A stretch of 42,984 bases of DNA from Gluconacetobacter johannae (GCF_014174305.1 NZ_JABEQH010000027.1:1-42984); one strand, 5' to 3'; positions 28,781-37,457 are shown, counted from the stretch's first letter. The notes: generated by a model from the sequence alone, not told the origin. Translations and numbers: made by a program.

Positions 28781-28782
28781 AT
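28753..28782. promoter_or_regulatory. Probable PadR autoregulatory operator overlapping the padR start
   Basis: A 30-base inverted repeat has arms ATGTCTTA and TAAGACAT, with an inner GATAT / ATATC pair. It runs into the padR ATG at 28781. PadR-family operators commonly have ATGT and ACAT ends, matching these arms. Binding here would block transcription start or translation start, indicating autorepression. Confidence 0.65.
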
Positions 28783-29407
28783 GTTTAAAGATCACTTCTC
28801 CCCCCACCGCTTCCATCATATCCTCCACGCGATCGGGCAGGGCCGCGGTCGTCGCGGCTTCGGCCGGGGCTTCGGCCACGGGTTCGGACGAGGTTATGGC
28901 GGCGGCGATTTTCCGGCCGGCCGCAAGCTCAGTTCGGAGGAACTCCAACTGATCCTGCTCGCCCTTCTGGCCGGGCGTCCCGCCCACGGCTACGAACTGA
29001 TCCGGCAGATCGAGGAACATTCCGGCGGCTTTTATGCCCCCAGCCCCGGTATGGTCTACCCGGCCCTGACCTACCTGGACGAGATCGGCCATGCCGCCGT
29101 GACGCAGGAAGGCAACCGCAAGCTTTATACCCTGACCGACGAGGGACGGGCTGACCTGGAAAGCCGCCGCGAGCAAGCCGATGCCATCCTCGAGACCCTG
29201 GCCCGTATCGGCAGCCGCATGGCCGAGGTCCGCGATGCGTTCGCAGGCGTAGACGCGCCGGACGGACCTGGCGGCGACGCGCTGCACCAGGCCCGGCACG
29301 CCCTCAAACATGCGCTGAGGCGCAAACGCGGCTGCGCCCCCGACGAAGCGCAACGCATCGCCGCGATTCTCGACCGCGCAACCGCCGAAATCCTCGGCAA
29401 GGCATGA
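28781..29407 (+). CDS. PadR-family transcriptional regulator, YqjI-like
   Basis: This 208-residue regulator has an unusual N-terminus (about 1-48) rich in His, Gly, Arg and Phe, with RGFGRGFGHGFGRGYGGGD-type repeats. A PadR winged helix follows (SSEELQLILLALLAGRPAHG, YELIRQIEEHSGGFYAPSPG, MVYPALTYLDEIGHAAVTQE), then a C-terminal dimerisation helix pair ending DRATAEILGKA. The layout matches E. coli YqjI, a metal-responsive PadR repressor with a His-rich N-tail that controls a ferric reductase. A metal-sensing role here is inference. No reductase gene is adjacent. There is almost no ribosome binding site, so the mRNA may be leaderless or start within the operator. Confidence 0.88.
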   Translation: MFKDHFSPHRFHHILHAIGQGRGRRGFGRGFGHGFGRGYGGGDFPAGRKLSSEELQLILLALLAGRPAHGYELIRQIEEHSGGFYAPSPGMVYPALTYLDEIGHAAVTQEGNRKLYTLTDEGRADLESRREQADAILETLARIGSRMAEVRDAFAGVDAPDGPGGDALHQARHALKHALRRKRGCAPDEAQRIAAILDRATAEILGKA

Positions 29408-29743
29408 CGGCGCAAAGACGCGCATATTCCGCCGGTAGAACCGCATTGCATGAAAACAGCCGACGGACGGGCACGGCATCCCTAGGCGTCTGGCAAACCC
29501 GCCTTGCCGGGTAATTCGGCATCTATGCCCATCTCCCACGCCTGTTCCGGCAGATCTGGCGGTGCAGGCTGATGCTGTCGGTGTGGGAGAGACTTGGTCG
29601 AGTTCCCTATAACGCTGCCCATTCCCCATATGAAGCGGGCCGATCCGCCGCATGCGCTGGTGATTTCGAGCGCCGCCATTCTGGCGACCATGATCGTCCG
29701 GATTAATGGACAAAAGGCAGGCAAGCGTATCGCCGTCCTCTTG

Positions 29744-29989
29744 TCACGGGCTGGACAGCGTGAAGACGGGCGCAGGAGAACACGACCGCCCCCCCTTTCG
29801 GGGCGCTGAATGCCCGCTGACCGAATTCCGGAAAAGCCAGACCGCCCCTTCATAATCATCATTGAGATTGATCGACACGGCGAACCGTCGATGGAGATTC
29901 TGCAGGACGTCCCCGATTGCCGGGTCCGTGGAGCATAGGAAGAAAAACAGAAGGATATTGCGGCCGGGCTCAGTCGTGATCCAGGGCAT
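29744..29989 (-). CDS. Small orphan reading frame behind a HutC-type operator
   Basis: This possible 81-residue protein begins MPWITTEPGRNILLFFFLCS and has the core NLHRRFAVSINLNDDYEGAV. It belongs to no family I recognise. The support is its upstream signals: GGGGAGA just before the ATG, a TTGATG-16-TATGGT promoter, and a 28-base HutC-type palindrome above that. The C-terminal third (Ser/Pro/Arg-rich) looks less protein-like, so the gene may be truncated or frameshifted. If the operator is functional, this would be an undescribed member of the histidine-utilisation regulon. Alternatively the signals are remnants of a lost hut gene. Confidence 0.4.
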   Translation of the reverse strand: MPWITTEPGRNILLFFFLCSTDPAIGDVLQNLHRRFAVSINLNDDYEGAVWLFRNSVSGHSAPRKGGRSCSPAPVFTLSSP

Positions 29990-30019
29990 GCTTCTCCCCA
30001 GAGCGGATATGGACAGCGA

Positions 30020-30047
30020 ACCATAACAAGGGTTTCGACAGCATCAA
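30020..30047 (-). promoter_or_regulatory. Possible promoter of the small orphan frame
   Basis: On the minus strand TTGATG (30042-30047) and TATGGT (30020-30025) are separated by 16 bases. They lie directly downstream of the palindrome at 30048-30075 and about 30 bases before the ATG at 29989. Confidence 0.4.
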
Positions 30048-30075
30048 GGCCATAGTTGTATATACAACTACGGCC
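30048..30075. promoter_or_regulatory. HutC-type operator (best palindrome in the window)
   Basis: The core TAGTTGTATATACAACTA (30053-30070) is a perfect 18-base palindrome. It extends outward to GGCC on both sides with one mismatched pair, giving 28 bases. TTGTATATACAA is the shared centre of the GntR/HutC-like sites found elsewhere in this cluster. Confidence 0.6.
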
Positions 30076-30364
30076 ATAAATTTGAGATCCGCCCATCAGA
30101 AGCACTCGGAACATTGCCGCCCAACGGATGATTTGACAGGGAAATTCAATTCAATACACTGATATAACTATATTTTTACGACTTTCGGTGGCCATGCAGA
30201 TCCCTTCTCAGGACAAAGACGTCAAAAATGTGCAAGGACACTCAAAGGGGCGCTGAACGAATTTTCCAAAAAAAATATATTATTAATGCGTTGATTTAAA
30301 ACGATAAATTATTACGTTTCAGCGCGCATAGACATATGATTCGTCATGTAAGGTAAAAAAATGA

Positions 30365-30378
30365 GTTGCATATGCAAC
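30365..30378. promoter_or_regulatory. HutC-type operator upstream of the TonB-dependent receptor
   Basis: GTTGCATATGCAAC is a perfect 14-base palindrome 48 bases before the receptor ATG and about 23 bases before a TATAAA (30402-30407). It differs from the TTGTATATACAA consensus by one symmetrical change per half. Confidence 0.5.
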
Positions 30379-30426
30379 ATGTGGTGCCATTGTAACTTCG
30401 ATATAAATTGATTCCGAGCAGGTGCC

Positions 30427-32817
30427 ATGCCAACCGTCAAACGCCGTCATGCTTGTGTAGCTCTTTCCACCATGACGTTCCTGGCTTCGACGTCTCTCGC
30501 CGGGGCCACCTCGCCGACGCCGTCACACCATCGACTGCCCGCACACACGTCCAAAGTGCCGAAAGCGGGAGAGTCCCACACTGTCACGCCCGTTCATGCC
30601 GAGGTCATTTCGATCAATGCGGATGGTGCGAACGGAGCATACGGCAAGGTTCGCCATATCGCGGGCGGGGGCTTGATGGCCCTTCAGACAGGCGGCGACA
30701 TGCGTAGCACCGTGACGTCCGAATATATCAACAAGCAGGCATCCACCACCACCGCCTACCAGGCCGTCTCCCTTACCCCCGGTGCCAATCTGGCCCAGAG
30801 CGATCCATACGGCTTTGCCGCGAATTCCATGCTGAGCGTGCGTGGACTGGGCGGAAATGAAATCGGCCAGGTGTGGGAGGGTATGCCGGTCAACGACATC
30901 GAAACCTATAACGGATATCCCACCTATTGGGCTGATGGGGAGGACATCGATTCCGTCAGTCTGACTCAAGGGTCTTCGTCCATTACGGCCCCTGTGGTCA
31001 ACGCGTCCGGCGGCCAGGTCACGACCACGATGCGCGATCCTGCCCACAAGATGGGGGGCCTGATCGACTACAGCTATGGAACGCTGAATCTGCAGCGTTT
31101 CTTCGGCCGCTTCGACACGGGCGATATCGGGCACACCGGCCTGTCGGCCTATGTCTCGTTTTCCAACGGGACCGCGAAAAACTCTCTCGGTCCGGGCCGA
31201 CAGATGCGGCGGCATATCGATTTCGGGTTCAAGAAGGAATTCGAGAACGGAGACCAGATGAAGCTGGTCGGCTCTTATGTCGACATGGATTACATGTATA
31301 ATCCGAACCCGACGCTCGCCGACTGGCAGACTTCCGGCCGAAGCTATGCCTGGGCTGGCACATTCGCGCCGGGAAGCTCGGATTACTGGCTCCAGAACCG
31401 CTGGAAATGGGAGCAGATCATGATGAGCCTGCCTTCCGATTTCACGTTGCCGGGAAAGGTGAAGCTGAATGTCACGCCGTATTTCCTGTATGCGATGCAG
31501 AACTCGCCGGCATCTTCGACGCTGTCCCCCGACGGGAACTATTACGGAACACAGCCCGTCTCGGTGAACATTCCCAATTACGATGCATCGGGCGGCAGCG
31601 TGCGAAGCGATTACGTAGGGCTGCAATCCGTTGGCGGCTTCAACGCATCGCTTTCACGGACTTTCGGAATTCAGAAGGTCACACTGGGATATTGGTACCA
31701 GTATAGTGTCGATGACCTTTCGATGCCATTTTCTTCAGTGAATTCCGGCGGAAGTCCCAGTTCGGCATGGAGCTCCCAGGACATCACCATGGGCAACGGA
31801 AAGCCATATCTTGCCGAGAAGGAGCATACCGTCACCCAGACGAATGCCCTCTACCTGCAAGACGAGATTTCCCTGCTGCATGATCGGCTGAAGATCGTCG
31901 GCGGGATCAAGACATTGATGATAAGCAAGGCGGGGACCAACAGCCTTCCTGGCACGCAGTATCATGTGGGTGCGAACAATTTCCAGCCCCTGCCCCGCGT
32001 ATCGCTGACATACAGGATCGACCCGCATAACCAGATCTTTATCAATGGCAGCACCAACACGTTGATGCCGATCGACGATACCCTGTACAATTTCTATTGG
32101 GGCGGAACGACATCGACACAGGGGAACCCGGCGATCCGCCCTGAATATTCGATCTCGGAAGAAATCGGATACCGGTATCAGGACAGCCTGTTGCATGCCA
32201 GCCTGGCGCTCTTCAATTACAACTTCACGAACCGTCAGGTGTCCAGCCTGACTTACGTCAACAATGTTCCGGTCTACTCAACGATTAATGGTGGCGGCCA
32301 GACCTCCCGCGGGGTGGATTTTGAAGCCGGCCTGATGCCGTTCCATGGCTTCTCGCCGTATATATCGGCGGAGTACCTGCATGCGAGTGTCGACAACAAC
32401 ATTCGTGTCGGAAACGACTATCTGCCGACGGCCGGGAAGACTGCCGTCCGCAGCCCGTCCTTTCAGGGATCGTTCGGTCTTGTCTACGATTACGGAAATT
32501 TCTTCGGAACCTTTTCGTTCAAATATACGGGGTCTCAATACTCCACGTTCATGAACGACGAAAAGATGCCCGCCTACAAGACCTTCAACCTGTCCCTGGG
32601 CTATCGCCTTCCGAATGTCTGGTTTGTCAAACATCCGGAAATCCGCGTGGCATTCATCAACCTGACGGATGAGAAAGTCCTGTCCGGCATTGCATCGCCC
32701 CAGCTCAATGCCCTGTCGACACGCGGAATTCACGGAACCACGATCGATGGCAGCTCGCCCGGATATTATATCGCGCCCCGCTTTACCACCGCGCTGACAG
32801 TGGCCGCCGGTTTCTGA
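30427..32817 (+). CDS. TonB-dependent outer-membrane receptor of the hut cluster
   Basis: This 796-residue protein has a signal peptide (about 1-28). A TonB-box-like EVISINA (59-65) is followed by a plug domain (NSMLSVRGLGGNEIGQVWEG, GMPVNDIETYNGYPTYWADG). A long beta-barrel rich in aromatic-alternating strands ends in a terminal Phe (TTALTVAAGF). Late motifs NPAIRPEYSISEEIGYRYQD and KTFNLSLGYRLPNVWFVK are typical of the family. TonB receptors take up scarce or bulky ligands. Lying 43 bases upstream of hutU behind a HutC-type palindrome, this one probably imports histidine, urocanate or a histidine-containing or metal-histidine compound. Confidence 0.92.
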   Translation: MPTVKRRHACVALSTMTFLASTSLAGATSPTPSHHRLPAHTSKVPKAGESHTVTPVHAEVISINADGANGAYGKVRHIAGGGLMALQTGGDMRSTVTSEYINKQASTTTAYQAVSLTPGANLAQSDPYGFAANSMLSVRGLGGNEIGQVWEGMPVNDIETYNGYPTYWADGEDIDSVSLTQGSSSITAPVVNASGGQVTTTMRDPAHKMGGLIDYSYGTLNLQRFFGRFDTGDIGHTGLSAYVSFSNGTAKNSLGPGRQMRRHIDFGFKKEFENGDQMKLVGSYVDMDYMYNPNPTLADWQTSGRSYAWAGTFAPGSSDYWLQNRWKWEQIMMSLPSDFTLPGKVKLNVTPYFLYAMQNSPASSTLSPDGNYYGTQPVSVNIPNYDASGGSVRSDYVGLQSVGGFNASLSRTFGIQKVTLGYWYQYSVDDLSMPFSSVNSGGSPSSAWSSQDITMGNGKPYLAEKEHTVTQTNALYLQDEISLLHDRLKIVGGIKTLMISKAGTNSLPGTQYHVGANNFQPLPRVSLTYRIDPHNQIFINGSTNTLMPIDDTLYNFYWGGTTSTQGNPAIRPEYSISEEIGYRYQDSLLHASLALFNYNFTNRQVSSLTYVNNVPVYSTINGGGQTSRGVDFEAGLMPFHGFSPYISAEYLHASVDNNIRVGNDYLPTAGKTAVRSPSFQGSFGLVYDYGNFFGTFSFKYTGSQYSTFMNDEKMPAYKTFNLSLGYRLPNVWFVKHPEIRVAFINLTDEKVLSGIASPQLNALSTRGIHGTTIDGSSPGYYIAPRFTTALTVAAGF

Positions 32818-32860
32818 TCCTTCCGACATTTCGCCATTTTGAACAACGGAGACCTTACCG

Positions 32861-34555
32861 ATGGTCAATGCATCTTCCCCGACTTCCCGCCTTGCCAACG
32901 ATCGCGTTATCCGATCCGCCCATGGAGCCGAAATCACCGCCAGATCCTGGCAGACGGAAGCTGCCATGCGGATGCTGATGAACAATCTCGATCCTGAAGT
33001 CGCGGAGAAGCCGTCGGAACTCGTCGTCTATGGTGGCATTGGACGGGCGGCGCGGAACTGGGCCTGTTACGACCAGATCGTGGAGTGCCTGCGCGTGCTC
33101 GGCGATGAGGAAACGCTCGTCGTACAGTCGGGCAAGCCGGTGGGCGTCTTTCGGACGCATGCCAATGCCCCGCGTGTTCTGATCGCCAATTCCAATCTGG
33201 TTCCGCACTGGGCCAACTGGGACAAGTTCAACGAACTCGACCGGGCGGGCCTTATGATGTACGGCCAGATGACGGCGGGTTCCTGGATCTATATCGGCAG
33301 TCAAGGCATCGTCCAGGGCACGTACGAGACGTTTGTGGAAATGGGGCGTCAGTATTACGGCGGCGACCTGAAGGGCCGCTGGATCCTGACTGGCGGTCTT
33401 GGCGGCATGAGCGGCGCGCAGCCACTGGCGGCCGTGATGGCGGGCGCGTCCATGCTGGCGGTGGAGTGCGAACCCTCCCGCATTCAGAAGCGCCTCGAGA
33501 CGGGCTATCTGGACCGGCAGGTCCAGGATCTCGATGAAGCCCTGCAGATCATTCACGAGGCTTGCGCCAAGGGCGAGGCCGTATCGGTCGGGCTGCTTGG
33601 AAACGCGGCCGAAGTGTTCCCCGAACTCGTTCGGCGCGGCATCCGCCCCGATGGCGTGACGGACCAGACGTCGGCGCATGATCCCCTGAACGGCTACCTG
33701 CCTGCCGGGTGGTCGCTGGACAAGGCTGCGGCGCTGCGTATTACGGATCCGGCGTCTGTGGAAAAGGCCGCGAAAGCCTCCATGAAGGCGCAGGTGGCCG
33801 CCATGGTGGCGTTCCATCGCATGGGGGTGCCGACCTTCGATTATGGAAACAATATCCGGCAGATGGCGCTGGAAGAAGGACTGGAGGACGCATTCGCCTT
33901 TCCGGGATTCGTCCCTGCCTATATCCGGCCCCTGTTCTGCCGGGGGATCGGCCCGTTCCGATGGGCCGCCCTTTCGGGCGATCCGGAGGACATCTACAAG
34001 ACCGATGCCAAGGTCAAGGAACTGCTGCCGGACGACAGGCACCTGCATAACTGGCTGGACATGGCGCGCGAGAAAATCCAGTTCCAGGGCCTTCCCTCCC
34101 GCATCTGCTGGGTCGGCCTGGGGGACCGCCATCGGCTGGGCATGGCCTTCAACGAGATGGTCGCGAAGGGCGAACTGAAGGCGCCGATCGTGATCGGACG
34201 GGACCATCTGGACAGCGGCTCGGTGGCCAGCCCCAATCGCGAAACCGAGGCGATGCGCGATGGGTCGGACGCGGTTTCCGACTGGCCGCTGCTGAATGCG
34301 CTGCTCAATACGGCGTCGGGCGCGACATGGGTCTCTCTGCATCATGGTGGCGGCGTCGGAATGGGGTTTTCGCAGCATTCGGGAATGGTGATCGTCGCGG
34401 ATGGAACCGAGGATGCCGCAGCCCGGCTGGAGCGCGTTCTATGGAACGATCCTGCCACAGGCGTGATGCGCCATGCCGACGCGGGCTACGACATCGCAAT
34501 CGCCTGTGCACACGAAAAAGGCCTGAACCTGCCCATGGTCACCAACAGCAAATAA
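32861..34555 (+). CDS. hutU: HutU, urocanate hydratase
   Basis: HutU converts urocanate to 4-imidazolone-5-propionate, the second step of histidine breakdown. The NAD+-dependent enzyme has 564 residues. Visible signatures are [20 protein letters not shown], the NAD-binding [40 protein letters not shown] and [39 protein letters not shown] follows, with the Cys (about residue 415) corresponding to the active-site Cys410 of the Pseudomonas enzyme, then [20 protein letters not shown]. All conserved blocks are present, so it should be active. Cotranscribed with the receptor gene. Confidence 0.98.
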   Translation: MVNASSPTSRLANDRVIRSAHGAEITARSWQTEAAMRMLMNNLDPEVAEKPSELVVYGGIGRAARNWACYDQIVECLRVLGDEETLVVQSGKPVGVFRTHANAPRVLIANSNLVPHWANWDKFNELDRAGLMMYGQMTAGSWIYIGSQGIVQGTYETFVEMGRQYYGGDLKGRWILTGGLGGMSGAQPLAAVMAGASMLAVECEPSRIQKRLETGYLDRQVQDLDEALQIIHEACAKGEAVSVGLLGNAAEVFPELVRRGIRPDGVTDQTSAHDPLNGYLPAGWSLDKAAALRITDPASVEKAAKASMKAQVAAMVAFHRMGVPTFDYGNNIRQMALEEGLEDAFAFPGFVPAYIRPLFCRGIGPFRWAALSGDPEDIYKTDAKVKELLPDDRHLHNWLDMAREKIQFQGLPSRICWVGLGDRHRLGMAFNEMVAKGELKAPIVIGRDHLDSGSVASPNRETEAMRDGSDAVSDWPLLNALLNTASGATWVSLHHGGGVGMGFSQHSGMVIVADGTEDAAARLERVLWNDPATGVMRHADAGYDIAIACAHEKGLNLPMVTNSK

Positions 34556-34564
34556 GACGCGCGC

Positions 34565-34606
34565 GGCACGCCCCCCCCTTCCTCCCAAGGGCGGGCGTGC
34601 CTTCTT
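34565..34606 (+). terminator. Rho-independent terminator or attenuator after hutU
   Basis: GGCACGCCC (34565-34573) pairs perfectly with GGGCGTGCC (34592-34600), followed by TTCTTT. It lies between hutU and the permease gene on the same strand, so it would reduce read-through into the permease. Confidence 0.65.
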
Positions 34607-34633
34607 TGGCATGACAGGAAAATTGCGATCATC

Positions 34634-35881
34634 ATGACAGGCATGCGGGCCCTCGGTCATTTTCCCGGACGGACGTTACTTCTTCTTTCGCTCGGGCTGA
34701 GCATCTGCTCGGGATGCGCGTATCTCGGATCGTCCGTCATGCCGTTCCAGATCGATGCCCTGATGTCGGGGCTGCACCAGTCGGCCAGCCGCGCCGGCAT
34801 GTTCGGCTTCTTCGAGATCATGTCGTTCGCGATTTTCATGATGCTGCTGTCGCGGCTGAAACCGCGCTTCTCCGTCGTCGCGACCGCCTTTCTCGGCGCG
34901 GGCCTGGCCATCATCTCGTCCTTGCTGACCGCCAGCGGTCCCACATCCTCCGTCTGGACATGGGGCTGTGCGGTGATCTTCGGACTGGCCGAGGCCCTGC
35001 TCGGGCGATCCTATGTCTGTGCTGCGTCCGCAAGCGACAATCCCGAGCGGATGTACGCGATTTCGAATGGTGGCGGGCTGCTGGTGCTGGTGGCCGTGAT
35101 CGATGCGATCCCTTACGCCACGCGGACCTTCGGGGATCTGGGGGTGTTCGTCGGCATCGCGGCAATCGTCGCGTGCATCGCACCCTTCATGATGACGCTG
35201 CGTCATGCGCCCGCAGCACCAATCGTTCAGAATACGGAAAAGCTGCGCCTGACACGAGGGGCCGTCGCCCTGTTGTTCATCTGGGTCGGGTCTTCCCTCG
35301 GTTCCAGCATGGCATGGTCGTTTGCCGAGCGCGTGGGCCGGTCCATTCAGCTGTCGGCGGACTATATCGTCCTTCTCTCGACCGTGGGCATCGTCTCCAG
35401 CGTCGTGGTGAGTCTCGTGGCCGGCGCCCTGACGCGCCGTCTGCCGCGCGAGATCATTCTGCCACTGACACTCGTGGGAACCGGGATAGGAGGGCTCCTT
35501 GCCTGCTCGGCCTGGAATTCCTGGAGCTATACGATCGGCGTGATCGTCTACTGGAACTGTTCGATGCTTTCCTACGCATGGCTTCTGGGCAGTGCGGCAG
35601 CCCTGGACCATACGGGGCGGCTCGGCACGTTCTGCGGCGGCATGGACCGCATGGGATACGCACTGGGGGCCCCGCTTGGAGGGCTGATCGTCGACCACAC
35701 GTCCTTCATGATGCTGGGGATCGCGGGATGCGCGGCCTGTATTGTCAGCATCCCCTTCGGGTTACCGGTTCTGCTGAAGGAAATCCGTCACCCCGGCATC
35801 GTGGAGCAACCTGCCCCCCCCATCGCAACGCCCGGCGCTTCCCTCGCCTGTCGGGGGGGAGAGGCTCAGGGCGGAGACTGA
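34634..35881 (+). CDS. MFS transporter of the hut cluster
   Basis: This 415-residue inner-membrane protein has about twelve hydrophobic segments in two halves, split by a cytoplasmic loop around LRHAPAAPIVQNTEKLRLTR. It ends in a Pro/Ala/Gly tail. It belongs to the major facilitator superfamily but not to the amino-acid permease families (HutT, HutM) usually found in hut operons. Position after hutU suggests transport of urocanate, histidine or a product. Whether it imports or exports cannot be told from sequence. Its last 16 bases overlap the 3' end of the convergent hutH-like gene. Confidence 0.85.
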   Translation: MTGMRALGHFPGRTLLLLSLGLSICSGCAYLGSSVMPFQIDALMSGLHQSASRAGMFGFFEIMSFAIFMMLLSRLKPRFSVVATAFLGAGLAIISSLLTASGPTSSVWTWGCAVIFGLAEALLGRSYVCAASASDNPERMYAISNGGGLLVLVAVIDAIPYATRTFGDLGVFVGIAAIVACIAPFMMTLRHAPAAPIVQNTEKLRLTRGAVALLFIWVGSSLGSSMAWSFAERVGRSIQLSADYIVLLSTVGIVSSVVVSLVAGALTRRLPREIILPLTLVGTGIGGLLACSAWNSWSYTIGVIVYWNCSMLSYAWLLGSAAALDHTGRLGTFCGGMDRMGYALGAPLGGLIVDHTSFMMLGIAGCAACIVSIPFGLPVLLKEIRHPGIVEQPAPPIATPGASLACRGGEAQGGD

Positions 35882-37356
35882 ACCGCCATCCATGCCTCCA
35901 GCCCCGCGATATCGGCCGCCAGGGGACGATCCTCTTCATAGAAGGGAACAATCGCCCTGACCGCGCGGTACAGGGCTGCCGTGCGGGGCGAGATCTCATC
36001 GGCAAGATCGGCGAGGTCGATGGCCTGGCAGAGAGCCAGAAGCTCGATAGCGAGAATGGACCGGGTATTGGCGAGCACATCGTACGCCTTGAGGGCGGCC
36101 GGTGTCGCGTGAACGAGAATATCCTCCTGAAGGCCGGAGGTAATGCCCCCATCCAGACTGGCGGGAAGCGCCAGACGCCGGTTCGCTCCCACCAGGGATG
36201 CCGCGCTATATTGCGCGATCATGAAACCGCTTCCTGTTCCGGAATCGCTCGACAGGAAAGCCGGGAACGGGCTGGTCAGAGGATTGACCATACGATCGAG
36301 GCGCCGTTCGGACACCGCCCCCAGGGATGCGAGCGCGATGGCGGCCTCATCCATGACACGCGCGATGCTGGCCCCGACCGCATGCGCCTCCGAGAACGCG
36401 CCAATGCCGGTGTCGTCTTCGATGATGGCGGGGTTGTCCGAAAGGCTGCGCAACTCCTGCCCGACAGTCTGATGGATGCTTTCGAGCGCATCATGAACGG
36501 ACCCGTGAATCTGCGGAATGGCACGAAGGCTGAGGGCGTCCTGTACGCGTTGCCCCTTGGCCTTCGCAATCCTCACCGAACCCGCGAGGTCGTGGTTGAG
36601 CGCCCGCGCGACCTGCCTGTGTCCCGACATGATGCGTAATCCGGCGGATCGGGGGTCAAACGCGTTCTGCTGCCCGCCGAGAACGTCAAACGTGGCTGCC
36701 GCGATGCGGTCTGCCCACTGGAGACAGGACCGGCCCTCCTGGGTGACAAGACTGGCGACCCCCGTGGCACAGGACAGCCCGTTGACCAGGCAAAGCCCTT
36801 CCTTCGCTTCCATTACCAACGGTTCAAAGCCCAGGCGTTCGAGAACCGCAGCGGCGGGCTGAAGCGCGTTGCCGACGTCAAGCTCTCCATGGCCGATCAG
36901 CGTCAGGGAAATATGCGCCATATGGGTCAGATATCCCACCGAGCCGTCTCGGGGCACGACCGGCAGGCAGTCATGGTTCAGAAGCGCGACCAGGCGTTCG
37001 ACGATGCCTTCCCGCAACCCGGAATAACCCAGACAATATTCATTGACAGCACACGCGATGATGGCGCGGGTGGCTTCACGACCGAGAGGGCGCCCTATGC
37101 CCGTGGCATGACTGAAAAGGATCTTGCGCGAAAGGATGGATTGTTTTTCAGGCGTGATCCGCGTGTCCGACAATCCGCCGACGCCCGTATTGAGGCCATA
37201 GGCAGAAGCCGCGCCGTCCACCAGGACGCGCAGGCGCCCGTGTGCATCCCGCAGTCTTTGCCGCGCCGCGTCAGAAAGACGGATCTTCTTCCTTTTCCAG
37301 GCGATGTCGTACACATCTCGCGGGGCAAGAGGCTGATCGAGCAGGATTTCGGACAT
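35866..37356 (-). CDS. hutH: HutH-like aromatic amino acid lyase homologue without the MIO tripeptide
   Basis: This 496-residue protein is homologous along its whole length to histidine ammonia-lyase, which makes urocanate from histidine. Conserved parts are SAYGLNTGVGG (Tyr53), LFSHATGIG (His83), GLCLVNGLS (Asn192), RVQDALSLRAIPQIHG (Gln272, Arg278) and SGLQEDI. The loop that should read GSVGASGDLAPLAH reads GSVGYLTHMAH (residues 138-148). The Ala-Ser-Gly that cyclises into the MIO cofactor is missing by a clean three-residue deletion. The residue equivalent to catalytic Tyr280 is Leu275. The gene is otherwise intact and has its own promoter and HutC-type site, so it is not a decayed pseudogene. 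Its reaction is uncertain. Confidence 0.85.
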   Translation of the reverse strand: MSEILLDQPLAPRDVYDIAWKRKKIRLSDAARQRLRDAHGRLRVLVDGAASAYGLNTGVGGLSDTRITPEKQSILSRKILFSHATGIGRPLGREATRAIIACAVNEYCLGYSGLREGIVERLVALLNHDCLPVVPRDGSVGYLTHMAHISLTLIGHGELDVGNALQPAAAVLERLGFEPLVMEAKEGLCLVNGLSCATGVASLVTQEGRSCLQWADRIAAATFDVLGGQQNAFDPRSAGLRIMSGHRQVARALNHDLAGSVRIAKAKGQRVQDALSLRAIPQIHGSVHDALESIHQTVGQELRSLSDNPAIIEDDTGIGAFSEAHAVGASIARVMDEAAIALASLGAVSERRLDRMVNPLTSPFPAFLSSDSGTGSGFMIAQYSAASLVGANRRLALPASLDGGITSGLQEDILVHATPAALKAYDVLANTRSILAIELLALCQAIDLADLADEISPRTAALYRAVRAIVPFYEEDRPLAADIAGLEAWMAVQSPP

Positions 37357-37372
37357 GAGACGCCTGGATTTA

Positions 37373-37413
37373 TTGTATAGACAACCATAATCGGCATGCA
37401 TACCGAACGTCAA
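37373..37413 (-). promoter_or_regulatory. Promoter and HutC-type operator of the hutH-like gene
   Basis: On the minus strand TTGACG (37408-37413) and TATGGT (37384-37389) are 18 bases apart. TTGTCTATACAA (37373-37384), a near-palindrome of the HutC type, touches the -10 and ends 17 bases before the ATG. A repressor here would block transcription start. Confidence 0.55.
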
Positions 37414-37457
37414 TCCGTACGCTTCACTTCTCTTGCCATTGTCCGGAGGCTTTCCCG

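Larger units (their letters stand above)
29408..30426. other. Poorly coding region between padR and the hut cluster
   Basis: About 1 kb without a recognisable conserved gene. The stretch 29408-29740 has only short, unconvincing frames on both strands. One plausible small gene (29744-29989, minus) and two HutC-type palindromes lie within; these are listed separately. From about 30,120 the DNA is strongly AT-rich, with an A-run at 30,269-30,276. This fits a promoter region for the receptor gene, although I could not find a clean -35/-10 pair. Confidence 0.5.

Noticed and set aside
28531-28782. Minus-strand frame divergent from padR, as a possible PadR target
   Set aside because: Arg/Ala-rich composition typical of a shadow frame, start codon inside the operator, and no family resemblance.
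29594-29809. Short plus-strand frame that looked like a possible transposase scrap
   Set aside because: I could not match any DDE or helix-turn-helix motif, and no terminal inverted repeats are visible around it.
29482-30114. A 210-residue open frame on the minus strand
   Set aside because: It crosses the palindrome and promoter-like signals, has no family pattern, and conflicts with the better-supported small frame at 29744-29989.
29793-30270. Repeated GGGGCGCTGAA followed by CGAATT near 29800 and 30248
   Set aside because: Only about 11 bases are identical and the surroundings differ; too short to call a repeat element.
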